DNA from: SXMI01 sp964391365
GTDB lineage: Bacteria; Actinomycetota; Acidimicrobiia; Acidimicrobiales; Microtrichaceae
Reading direction: 5' to 3'
Length of the DNA: 10,194 bases
NCBI GenBank assembly: GCA_964391365.1
Contig: CAYMKW010000106.1
Coordinates: 1-10,194 of the forward strand
The position numbers were made by a program, and so were the translations under genes. The notes beneath the pieces are model-generated. The model did no database searches. It was not told the DNA's origin and worked only from the letters and a program-made list of their open reading frames with translations. Positions within the stretch are counted from its first letter, which is position 1; each line of letters starts with the position of its first letter. Below, piece by piece: positions 1 to 6,562 of this stretch.

Positions 1-893
1 CCTCGCTCCGGCGGGCCGTGTACCCCGAGTCCTCCGTCGATCTGTCGGGCCGACTCGGCCACGGACAGCTCGTGCCCGACGAGTTGCTCAGCGTCGCCGG
101 ACTGGATCTGACGTTGACCGACGAGCAGCGACGGACGCTCGCCCGGGAGGAGGTCGCCTCGGCACTCACCGCGGGCATCCGGTTCGAGGCGGTGCTCACC
201 GCCGGGTTCGGGATCGAGCTGGCCAACCGGCTCGACGTGACCGATCCCCGTGCCGACTACGCGCTCATCGAGGTGGGCGAGGAGTCGCGGCACTCGCGAC
301 TGTTCGCCGACCTGGTCCGCCAGATCGGGCCGACGGCCCGCAACGCCCTCGACCGGTGGTCGCTCCGCCTCCTCGATCGGGTCGGCACGGCGGTTGTCAT
401 CCAGTTGCCGGCGACCTTCCACGCGCTGGTCCTGGGCGGCGAGGAGATCCCCGACCTCCTCCAGCGGCTCATCTCGGAGCACCCGGACACGGATCCGCAC
501 CTGGCCGCGGTCAACCGGTACCACCGGGCCGAGGAGGCCCGCCACCTGGCGTTCGCCCGGCTCAGATTGCAGGAGCTCTGGCCGGCCGCGTCCCCGCTCG
601 ACCGTTGGGTGCTCCGACACCTGGCCCCGCAGGTCATCGCCGGCATGTGGGACCTGCTCGTCCAGCCCGGTGTGTACGAGACCGTCGGCCTACCCGGTTG
701 GTCGACCTGGCGGGCTGTGCGTCGATCGCCGGAGCGGATCGCCCTGCGCCACCGGGCCTGTCGCCCGGTGCTCTCGGCGCTGATCGACGCCGAGGTCCTG
801 GCTCCGGGGCGGCTCCCCGGGCCCTGGCGTCGGCTCTGCGGTGTGGACCGACAGGGGGCTCCGGTCGGAGCGTCCGATCCGCCCCGGGGGTGA
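1..893 (+). CDS. AurF-like non-heme diiron oxygenase, 5'-partial
   Basis: The reading frame is open from base 3 and ends at TGA 891-893. The first in-frame GTG (18) is probably internal: the residues before it continue the usual family N-terminus, so about 20 residues lie upstream of the window. Numbering from that GTG, a full AurF-type diiron ligand set is visible: E57 in a FE pair, E89-x-x-H92, E142 (or E143), then H169-x3-E173-x2-H176. The last three keep the spacing of AurF H223/E227/H230. AurF itself is a p-aminobenzoate N-oxygenase; the actinobacterial relatives are mostly of unknown substrate, so oxidation of an amine or lipid-like substrate is only a family-level inference. The C-terminal 50 residues are Arg/Pro-rich and not conserved to my eye. 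The protein has no signal peptide or membrane segment and is probably cytosolic. A 107-bp gap separates it from the next gene. Confidence 0.85.
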   Translation, partial: SLRRAVYPESSVDLSGRLGHGQLVPDELLSVAGLDLTLTDEQRRTLAREEVASALTAGIRFEAVLTAGFGIELANRLDVTDPRADYALIEVGEESRHSRLFADLVRQIGPTARNALDRWSLRLLDRVGTAVVIQLPATFHALVLGGEEIPDLLQRLISEHPDTDPHLAAVNRYHRAEEARHLAFARLRLQELWPAASPLDRWVLRHLAPQVIAGMWDLLVQPGVYETVGLPGWSTWRAVRRSPERIALRHRACRPVLSALIDAEVLAPGRLPGPWRRLCGVDRQGAPVGASDPPRG

Positions 894-920
894 GGAATTC
901 TCCCGCCTGACGCGAGTCCC

Positions 921-950
921 TTGACCGGCCGCGCGAACGTGGCTCAAACT
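921..950 (+). promoter_or_regulatory. Candidate sigma70-type promoter for the PKD protein gene
   Basis: TTGACC (921-926) is followed after 18 nt by CAAACT (945-950), a moderate match to -35/-10 consensus. It would give a leader of about 45 nt before the ATG at 1001. A purine-rich ribosome binding site (AGGGGGGA, 989-996) sits just upstream of that ATG. The -10 lacks the canonical first T, so this is tentative. Confidence 0.35.
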
Positions 951-1000
951 GACCGAGCGTCCGGCGGGCTGTCCGGCGTGGGGACGACAGGGGGGATCTC

Positions 1001-2887
1001 ATGAGGCGAGTGGTCTGGATCGGGGCTGCGGTGCTCGCAGCGCTCGCCACGGTGTTCCTGTCGTTGCCGGGGGCCGACGCCCAGAAGGTCGCCAATCCGG
1101 GCGCCTTCTCGATCACTCCGACCAACGGACTGATCCTGATCAATGCCACGCAGTTCTCGCTCGCCCCCCGGGCGCTCCCCGAGTGCTCCGACGGCCTCAA
1201 CAACGACGGGCTCACCGGCACCGACTTCGTGGCCACAGGCACCGCGCCCAGCAACGGTGGCGATCCCCAGTGCACCAACGCCGATGACGACTCCGAGCTC
1301 GCCTCGGGCTTCCAGGCGAAGGTCGACCCCGCGTTCAACGGCACGATCGACGCCGCCGGCAACATCACGATCCCGACCACCGGCGTCGTCCTGCCCCGCG
1401 CCTACATCGCCATTCCCGACACGAACCCCGCCAACTACCCGTACGTCGTGACCGCCGACGTGATCGCCACCACGGCCGCCACCGGGACGCTCAACCCGCT
1501 CACCGGTGCGGCCAGCATCCGACTGCGGTTCCGGATCAAGCTGGGTGGTTCGCCATTCGGTGTCTACGTCGGAGCGGCCTGCAGCATCGGAACCACCGCG
1601 GCGCCCATCGACATCAACGTGCTCACGACGGGGACGACGGCACCCCCCGCTCCGAACACCCCCATCTCCGGAGCGCCCTACCTGTCGAACGGAACGTTCC
1701 TGCTCGTCAACAACTCGTTCTCGGTGCCGGGTGCCTCGGGCTGCGCCCCGCTGATCGGCTCGGCCACCGGCATCAACGGTGTCGTGAACGACAACCTGGG
1801 CCTGCCCGCGGCGGCCGGCAAGAACACGGCGGTCGTGGCGGGCCAGACGACGCCGATCATCCAGCGGGGCGTGATCGCCAAGATCACCACCGACCCGGTG
1901 CTGCTGAGCGGGGAGTCCCCGTTCACGGTCGCCTTCAATGGATCCGAGTCGTCCGTCACCAAGGGCCCGGCCAGCTACCTCTGGCAGTTCCCGGACGGCT
2001 CGACCTCCACCGAGGTGAATCCGACCCGGACGTTCACCACCCTGGGGCAGAACACCGTCAGGCTGACGGTGACCGACGCCGACGGCGACAGCGCCACGGT
2101 GCAGAAGAACGTGAACGTCACCGCCCCGACCTCGACGACGACCACGTCGACCACGTCGACCACGACGACGACGGTGCCGACCACGACGACGTCGACCACC
2201 ACGACGACGGTGCCGACCACGACGACGACGGTGCCGACGACCACGACGTCGACGGTGCCGACGACCACGACCACGACGTCGACCACGACGACGACGGTGC
2301 CGACGACCACGACGTCGACCACGACGACGACGGTGCCGACCACGANNNNNNNNNNNNNNNNNNNNNNNNNNNNNNNNNNNNNNNNNNNNNNNNNNNNNNN
2401 NNNNNNNNNNNNNNNNNNNNNNNNNNNNNNNNNNNNNNNNNNNNNGACGACGGTGCCGACCACGACGACGACGGTGCCGACCACCACGACGACGGTGCCG
2501 GCCGAGCGCGACCAGCTCACGGTGGGCATCAGCGGATCGGTCAACTACAGCCGCTCGGCGACCTCGTCGGCCGGTGACGTGACCATCGTCCGCGACGCCA
2601 ACGGTGTGGTCAGTGCCCGGGGCAACCTCGACTACCAGGGTGCCAGCGGTGGAACCGCCAAGCTCACGGTCAACGTCCAGCGGTTCTGGATCTTCCCGCT
2701 GTGGGTCGGCGACGTCCGGGTGTGGGACGCACCGGCCGGTGTGTCCGTCCAGGCGCCGGTGTTCGGATCGGTGCAGGCGCCGGCGGCCAACGCCGTTCAG
2801 GGTCAGACCAGCTGGTTCACGGTCGGGTCCTTCCCGAACCTGATCCGGCCGTTCAACCTGACCTGGCGGGTGGACGACCGCTCCTGA
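1001..2887 (+). CDS. Secreted PKD-domain protein with Thr/Val/Pro-rich linker (contains assembly gap)
   Basis: ATG 1001 has a strong G-rich Shine-Dalgarno at 989-996. Residues 1-27 form a signal peptide: Arg pair, hydrophobic core, then ADA before Q28. Residues 61-99 hold an ECSDGLNNDG ... GDPQCTNADDDSE segment (C62 and C91). It resembles the Asp/Asn-rich, Cys-bracketed DGxDND repeats seen in many secreted bacterial proteins, which may bind calcium. About residues 297-373 form a PKD (Ig-like beta-sandwich) domain, with a YLWQFPDGSTS core and a final RLTVTDADGDSATV strand. Residues 376-500 are almost purely Thr with VP punctuation, interrupted by 100 Ns, so the listed 628-residue length is nominal. 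The last 128 residues (501-628) form a separate beta-rich domain with aromatic clusters (RFWIFPLWVGDVRVWD) that I do not recognise. There is no LPXTG motif or C-terminal membrane anchor. It is probably exported and possibly O-glycosylated on the linker; ligand and role are unknown. Confidence 0.85.
   Translation: MRRVVWIGAAVLAALATVFLSLPGADAQKVANPGAFSITPTNGLILINATQFSLAPRALPECSDGLNNDGLTGTDFVATGTAPSNGGDPQCTNADDDSELASGFQAKVDPAFNGTIDAAGNITIPTTGVVLPRAYIAIPDTNPANYPYVVTADVIATTAATGTLNPLTGAASIRLRFRIKLGGSPFGVYVGAACSIGTTAAPIDINVLTTGTTAPPAPNTPISGAPYLSNGTFLLVNNSFSVPGASGCAPLIGSATGINGVVNDNLGLPAAAGKNTAVVAGQTTPIIQRGVIAKITTDPVLLSGESPFTVAFNGSESSVTKGPASYLWQFPDGSTSTEVNPTRTFTTLGQNTVRLTVTDADGDSATVQKNVNVTAPTSTTTTSTTSTTTTTVPTTTTSTTTTTVPTTTTTVPTTTTSTVPTTTTTTSTTTTTVPTTTTSTTTTTVPTTXXXXXXXXXXXXXXXXXXXXXXXXXXXXXXXXXXTTVPTTTTTVPTTTTTVPAERDQLTVGISGSVNYSRSATSSAGDVTIVRDANGVVSARGNLDYQGASGGTAKLTVNVQRFWIFPLWVGDVRVWDAPAGVSVQAPVFGSVQAPAANAVQGQTSWFTVGSFPNLIRPFNLTWRVDDRS
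2126..2500 (+). repeat. Low-complexity Thr-codon repeat (T(n)VP units)
   Basis: The stretch is built from ACG/ACC Thr codons in short imperfect units of three to five Thr codons followed by GTG CCG, with occasional TCG (Ser). It encodes the linker of the secreted PKD protein. The regularity at DNA level (tandem 15-21 bp units rich in GACGAC) explains the assembly break inside it and allows length variation by slippage in multiples of three. Confidence 0.9.
2346..2445. other. Assembly gap of exactly 100 Ns
   Basis: There are one hundred consecutive Ns, the conventional placeholder for a gap of unknown length. Sequence on both sides is the same Thr-codon repeat. The reading frame on the two flanks agrees when exactly 100 bases are counted, but the real size of the missing piece cannot be read from this. 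Confidence 0.98.
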
Positions 2888-4077
2888 GCGCCAACGACGC
2901 AGTCGAACGGGCCGGCCCACTGGCGGGCCTGCGGGTCGTCGAACTCGCAGGCCTGGGGCCGGCCCCGTTCGCGTGCATGGTCCTGGCGGACCTCGGGGCG
3001 GAGGTCCTCCGGATCGTCCGGCCCGGCACCGACCTCGTCGTCCCGGACGCCGACCGGCCGGACCTGGGGTCCGCGCTCCGCAACCCCTGGGACGTGCTCA
3101 ACCGGAACCGCCCGGCGGTCGGCGTCGACCTGCGCTCGCCGTCGGGCGCCCAACTCGTTCGTGAGCTCGCCGGCCGGGCCGACGTGGTGGTGGAGGGGTT
3201 CCGCCCGGGCGTGGCCGAACGTTTCGGCCTGGGTCCCGACGCACTGAGGTCCCTCGACGACCGGCTCGTGTACGCCCGCATGACCGGCTGGGGGCGTGAG
3301 GGCCCGCTGGCCGACCGGGCGGGTCACGACCTGAACTACCTGGCGCTCGCCGGCGTCCTGGCGCACCTCGGTCGAGCGGGCCAGCCGCCGACGCCACCGC
3401 TCAACCTGGTCGCCGACTTCGGTGGTGGCGGGATGCTGCTCGCCGTGGGCGTCCTGGCGGCGCTGGTCGAACGGAGCACCTCCGGGCGGGGCCAGGTCGT
3501 CGATGCTGCGATGGTCGACGGGTCGGCGCTGCTCATGGCTCCGTTGTTCGGTGCCTGGGCATCGGGGTTCTGGTCGGCCGAACGCGGGACCAACCTGCTG
3601 GACTCCGGTGCGCCGTTCTACGACTGCTACCCGTGTGCCGACGGCGGCTGGGTGGCGGTCGCAGCGATCGAGGCCCCGTTCTTCGCCGCCCTGCTCGAGG
3701 GACTCGGGTTGGACGCATCGGACCTGGGCGAACAGCACGACCGGTCCCGGTGGCCCGAGCTCCGCACGGCGCTCGCCGAGCGGTTCGCCTCGCTGCCCCG
3801 GGACGAGTGGGCGGCCCGGTTCGCCGGCGTCGATGCGTGCGTGAGTCCGGTCCTCGACATGGGCGAGGCCCCGCTCCACCCCCACGCCGTGGTCCGCCAG
3901 GCCTTCGTCGACGTCGACGGCGTCGCCCAACCGGCCCCGGCGCCACGGTTCGACCGAACACCCGCCGGGCCGGTCGAACCGGCCTGCGCCGGCGACGACC
4001 CGGTGGAGGTCCTGGGGGCCTGGGGTGTGGACGAGGCCAGCGTCCGGGCGCTCGCCGCCGACGGCGCGCTCGGCTAG
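2884..4077 (+). CDS. Alpha-methylacyl-CoA racemase (CoA-transferase family III)
   Basis: This enzyme interconverts the 2R and 2S epimers of 2-methylacyl-CoA esters, a step needed in beta-oxidation of branched lipids and sterol side chains in the cytosol. The N-terminus (GPLAGLRVVELAGLGPAPFA) matches mycobacterial Mcr. Counting from the proposed start, H148, D178 and E263 correspond to the Mcr catalytic residues H126, D156 and E241, each with the same offset of 22. H148 lies in GHDLNY, D178 in NLVADFGGG and E263 in AAIEAPF. Length is 397 residues against about 360 for Mcr; the extra residues include an insertion near 48-65. No ATG, GTG or TTG exists in frame between 2722 and the conserved N-terminus, so CTG 2884, overlapping the previous stop as CTGA, is the likely start, with a weak GGTGG at 2869-2873. 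In-frame GTGs at 2701 and 2722 would give an unrelated N-terminal tail and are disfavoured. Its stop abuts the convergent gene. Confidence 0.9.
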   Translation: MSANDAVERAGPLAGLRVVELAGLGPAPFACMVLADLGAEVLRIVRPGTDLVVPDADRPDLGSALRNPWDVLNRNRPAVGVDLRSPSGAQLVRELAGRADVVVEGFRPGVAERFGLGPDALRSLDDRLVYARMTGWGREGPLADRAGHDLNYLALAGVLAHLGRAGQPPTPPLNLVADFGGGGMLLAVGVLAALVERSTSGRGQVVDAAMVDGSALLMAPLFGAWASGFWSAERGTNLLDSGAPFYDCYPCADGGWVAVAAIEAPFFAALLEGLGLDASDLGEQHDRSRWPELRTALAERFASLPRDEWAARFAGVDACVSPVLDMGEAPLHPHAVVRQAFVDVDGVAQPAPAPRFDRTPAGPVEPACAGDDPVEVLGAWGVDEASVRALAADGALG

Positions 4078-4776
4078 TCAGCCGAGCAGGTACTCCGACA
4101 TCGCGATCGACCGGAGCCGGGGCAGGTCGAACGCGACCTGGACGCTGTCGAGCATGACGGCCAGGTTGCCGGCATCACCGAGGTGGAACGCGACCACGTC
4201 GTCGACGACCTCCTCAGAGGGCCAGGACTCCACCACGATCCCGTCGAGCGGTTCCGCGCCCGGCGTGACCGGGTGGACCACCCGCTGGCGCACGTAGCGG
4301 AGCCGTGGCTGGGTCGACTCGGACATGGGCGACTGGTGGAGGTACCAGAGGTCGCGGAACGTGCGTTCGTCGAGCGCCGGGTTGCGGTGGACCAGCGCCA
4401 ACGTGACGAGCCCGGGTGAGCGCTCGCCATCGGGCCAGTCCCTCGGCTCACCCCGCCGCTGACCGAACTCCGACCAGATCGACTCGGTGACCAGGTAGCC
4501 GTCGACCCGGACACCCAGCGGTCGGAGCAGTTCGTCGGCATCGCTGCGCAGGTCGTGCGCCGCGAACCACACGCCGACGGCCGCCGTCACGCCGACCGAC
4601 CCGGCGGGCTCAGGCATCGGCCCGGCGATCCCGACCCGGTCGTCGGCGACGTGGACCGACACGTCGGTCCCACCGGCTCGACGCAGCCCCGGGACGACCC
4701 GCTCGACGAGCTCGTCGCGCAGCGATGCCCGGTCGGCGTCGGCCCGGGTCCGGATCAGGTAGACGAGCTTCTCCAC
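4078..4776 (-). CDS. EthD-like tandem dimeric alpha/beta-barrel protein
   Basis: The 232-residue protein starts at GTG 4776 (VEKLVYLIR), chosen because a perfect AGGAGG lies 8 nt upstream; upstream in-frame codons lie inside the preceding gene and read as out-of-frame sequence. The fold looks like two ferredoxin-like halves. Residues 2-110 begin with a strand KLVYLIR and contain SLRDELVERVVPGL. Residues 121-230 begin with LVTLALVHRN and contain the EthD-like helix TFRDLWYLHQSP (139-150, H147). The ending AMSEYLLG is typical of this actinobacterial group. EthD itself is an accessory protein of ether-degrading P450 systems; relatives are small-molecule enzymes or binding proteins, and no substrate can be assigned. 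The gene lies 13 nt downstream of the NTF2-like gene on the same strand, so the two are probably co-transcribed. Its stop is back-to-back with the racemase stop. Confidence 0.7.
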   Translation of the reverse strand: MEKLVYLIRTRADADRASLRDELVERVVPGLRRAGGTDVSVHVADDRVGIAGPMPEPAGSVGVTAAVGVWFAAHDLRSDADELLRPLGVRVDGYLVTESIWSEFGQRRGEPRDWPDGERSPGLVTLALVHRNPALDERTFRDLWYLHQSPMSESTQPRLRYVRQRVVHPVTPGAEPLDGIVVESWPSEEVVDDVVAFHLGDAGNLAVMLDSVQVAFDLPRLRSIAMSEYLLG

Positions 4777-4784
4777 GTGGTCGA

Positions 4785-4790
4785 CCTCCT
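4785..4790 (-). promoter_or_regulatory. Ribosome binding site fixing the EthD-like start
   Basis: AGGAGG on the minus strand (4790 to 4785) precedes GTG 4776-4774 by 8 nt and overlaps the last base of the upstream TGA stop (4792-4790). This is the best Shine-Dalgarno in the window. It decides the start against the longer frame that reaches 4902. Confidence 0.85.
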
Positions 4791-5254
4791 CACTCGCCGT
4801 CGGCCCGGCCGAGCGATCTGCGTCGTTCGATCCAGTCGTGGACCACCGTCGCGAAGTGCTCGGGGTTGTAGATGTCCTCCTCGTGGGACCAGCGGCCGGC
4901 ACCGGCGTAGTGGAGGATGGTCAGGTTGTACTGCTCGAAGACCGACCCGTCGCCCGGGTCCTCGAGTCGGTTCCAGACCTTGGTGATCACCCAGCCCCGG
5001 TCTGCGTCGACGACGTGCCACTCGCAGGGGAAGGACGTGAACGCCGAGTTGGGCCACGGGGCCATGGTCGAGGTGATCCACGTGCGGATCTCCTCCCGGC
5101 CGGTGAACGTTCCGTAGAGGTGCTCCACGTACGTCGCGTCCTCGGTGAACAGGTCGACCCACGGGCCCCAGTCACCGGTGGCCCCCGCGTGGGCTGCCGC
5201 CTCCTGGTAGGTGACGAACGCGGCCTCGATCTCGTCGGCGTCGAACCTGCTCAT
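4790..5254 (-). CDS. NTF2-like / SnoaL-fold protein
   Basis: This is a 154-residue single-domain protein. An N-terminal helix (DADEIEAAFVTYQEAAAHAG) precedes DWGPWVDLFTEDATYVEHLYGTFTGREEI, which is the hallmark of SnoaL/NTF2-like cone folds. Later strands (EWHVVDADRGWVITKVWNRLED) and a closing aromatic segment (GRWSHEEDIYNPEHF) complete the fold. Known relatives are isomerases, hydratases, cyclases or scaffolds acting on hydrophobic small molecules such as steroids and polyketides; the substrate here is unknown. Two ATGs compete: 5263 (MGRMSRF) and 5254 (MSRF). I prefer 5254 because AGGA lies 8 nt upstream of it. It sits 39 nt downstream of argJ and 13 nt upstream of the EthD-like gene, so all three may share a transcript. 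A role shared with the EthD-like partner is an inference from adjacency. Confidence 0.8.
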   Translation of the reverse strand: MSRFDADEIEAAFVTYQEAAAHAGATGDWGPWVDLFTEDATYVEHLYGTFTGREEIRTWITSTMAPWPNSAFTSFPCEWHVVDADRGWVITKVWNRLEDPGDGSVFEQYNLTILHYAGAGRWSHEEDIYNPEHFATVVHDWIERRRSLGRADGE

Positions 5255-5293
5255 GCGACCCATCCTGTCACCGGGGAGTGCTGGTCGGGACCC

Positions 5294-6457
5294 TCAGGTC
5301 GTGTAGTCGGCGTTGATGCGGACGTAGCCGTCGGTCAGGTCGCAGCCGAAGACCGTCCACGATCCCTCGGCGATGCCCAGGTCCACGCTGATGGCCACCT
5401 CGTCACGCCGGAGGTAGTCCTCCAACGCGGTGAGGGCCTGCTCGTCGAGTCGCCGTGGGTACACCTCGGTCCCGCCGAACCCGATCCGCACGCGGTCCTG
5501 ATCGATGTCGGTGTCCTCGGCGCACTTCCCGATCGCCATGGCGACCCGGCCCCAGTTCGGGTCGGCGCCGTGGACCGCGGTCTTGACCAACGGGGAGTTG
5601 ACGACGGACTTGCCGATCCGCTTGGCCTGGTCGTCGTCCCGTGCGCCGCTGACCTCAACGACGATGAGTGTCTCGGCACCCTCGCCGTCAGCGGCCAGTT
5701 GCCGGGTGAGGTCGAGGCACACCGAGTGCAGCGCAGTGCCGAACTCGTCGAGGTCGACGGCCCCGGCGTGGCCGCTCGCCAGCACCGCAGCGGTGTCCGA
5801 GGTGGACGTGTCCGTGTCGACGCTCAGGCTGTTGAACGTTCGATCGACGACGTCCCGGAACGCCCGGTCGAGGTCGGCGGCCGGAACATCGGCATCGGTG
5901 AGGATGAACGCGAGCATCGTCGCCATGTCGGGTTCGATCATGCCGACGCCCTTGGCCACGCCGACCACCGTGGCAACGCCACCGTCGACCGTCGGCATCG
6001 TCGCCATCGACGTCTTGGGGTGGGTGTCCGTCGTCATGATCGCCCCCGCCACCTCGTCGGCGTCGGTGCGGGCGAAGGGCCCGACCAGTCCCGCGAGGTG
6101 CTCGCGGATCCGCTCCATGGGGTAGGGCCGCCCGATGACTCCGGTCGAGGCGACGAGCACGTCCTCACGTTCGCATCCGAGCGATCGGGCGACGCCGGCG
6201 GCGAGCTCCTCGGCATCGCGGCGGCCGACGTCGCCGTTGGCGACGTTCGCGTTCTTCGAGATCACCACGATGGCCCGGAGGTGTCCGTCGGCGACGTGCT
6301 CCCGCGACAGCTCGACGCTCGGTCCGGCGAAGCGGGAGCGGGTGAACACCGCCGCTGCCGCACAGGTCCGCTCGGCGGCGACCACCACGAAGTCGTCGGT
6401 GTCGTCCTTGATCCCGATGTTCGCGACGTGGGCCGTGAATCCGAGGGGCAGCTCCAT
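5294..6457 (-). CDS. argJ: Ornithine/glutamate N-acetyltransferase, OAT2-like (ArgJ family)
   Basis: ArgJ transfers the acetyl group from N-acetylornithine to glutamate, closing the acetyl cycle of arginine synthesis; some members also use acetyl-CoA. Numbered from ATG 6457, the autoproteolysis site is in KGVGMIEPDMATML: cleavage between A179 and T180, with T180 becoming the nucleophile of the beta chain. Other family signatures are STGVIGRPYPMERI (104-117), FNSLSVDTDTSTSDTA, HGADPNWGRVAMAIGK and the terminal GYVRINADYTT. The 387-residue length is normal. Several segments (FTRSRFAGPSV, NANVANG, AIMTTDT, TDIDQDRVRIGFG) resemble, from memory, the clavulanate-cluster enzyme OAT2 more than housekeeping ArgJ, which usually has NSGxANACTG instead of SKNANVANG. 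An upstream ATG at 6487 adds ten Arg-rich residues; neither start has a clear ribosome binding site. No other arg gene is present in the window. Confidence 0.9.
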   Translation of the reverse strand: MELPLGFTAHVANIGIKDDTDDFVVVAAERTCAAAAVFTRSRFAGPSVELSREHVADGHLRAIVVISKNANVANGDVGRRDAEELAAGVARSLGCEREDVLVASTGVIGRPYPMERIREHLAGLVGPFARTDADEVAGAIMTTDTHPKTSMATMPTVDGGVATVVGVAKGVGMIEPDMATMLAFILTDADVPAADLDRAFRDVVDRTFNSLSVDTDTSTSDTAAVLASGHAGAVDLDEFGTALHSVCLDLTRQLAADGEGAETLIVVEVSGARDDDQAKRIGKSVVNSPLVKTAVHGADPNWGRVAMAIGKCAEDTDIDQDRVRIGFGGTEVYPRRLDEQALTALEDYLRRDEVAISVDLGIAEGSWTVFGCDLTDGYVRINADYTT

Positions 6458-6522
6458 CGCCGGAAGTCTCGCAGAGCGGCGGCGCATGGCAACATTCGTC
6501 AGCGGGCAGCGGCCCGCCCGTC

Positions 6523-6546
6523 CGGCGGCACCGTCGGCGGCACCGA
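6523..6546. repeat. Short tandem repeat and palindrome in the argJ/SDR divergent region
   Basis: CGGCGGCACCG occurs twice (6523-6533 and 6535-6545), 12 nt apart start to start. Overlapping it is an inverted repeat CGTCGG (6532-6537) / CCGACG (6543-6548) with a 5-nt spacer. The element lies in the 105-bp region between divergent argJ and SDR starts, where an operator would be expected. In DNA this GC-rich it could be chance. Confidence 0.35.
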
Positions 6547-6562
6547 CGCACCGAGGAGCACC

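Noticed and set aside
2126..2500. CRISPR-like or VNTR array
   Set aside because: The units are 15-21 bp, in frame, encode T(n)VP and have no unique spacers; this is a protein-coding linker, not a CRISPR array.
2701..2883. GTG-started 61-residue extension of the racemase
   Set aside because: It lies wholly inside the secreted-protein gene, is Gly/Arg-rich and has no counterpart in the family N-terminus; the CTG overlap start fits better.
944..2920. 658-residue minus-strand frame across the secreted-protein gene
   Set aside because: It is Arg/Gly-rich antisense of a high-GC gene and of the Thr repeat, with no recognisable domain; the plus strand has a signal peptide, a ribosome binding site and a PKD domain.
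4838..6562. Long N-terminal extension in frame with the SDR gene (to 841 residues)
   Set aside because: This part is antisense to argJ and the NTF2-like gene and has no family signature. The SDR fold begins right after GTG 6563, which has a ribosome binding site.
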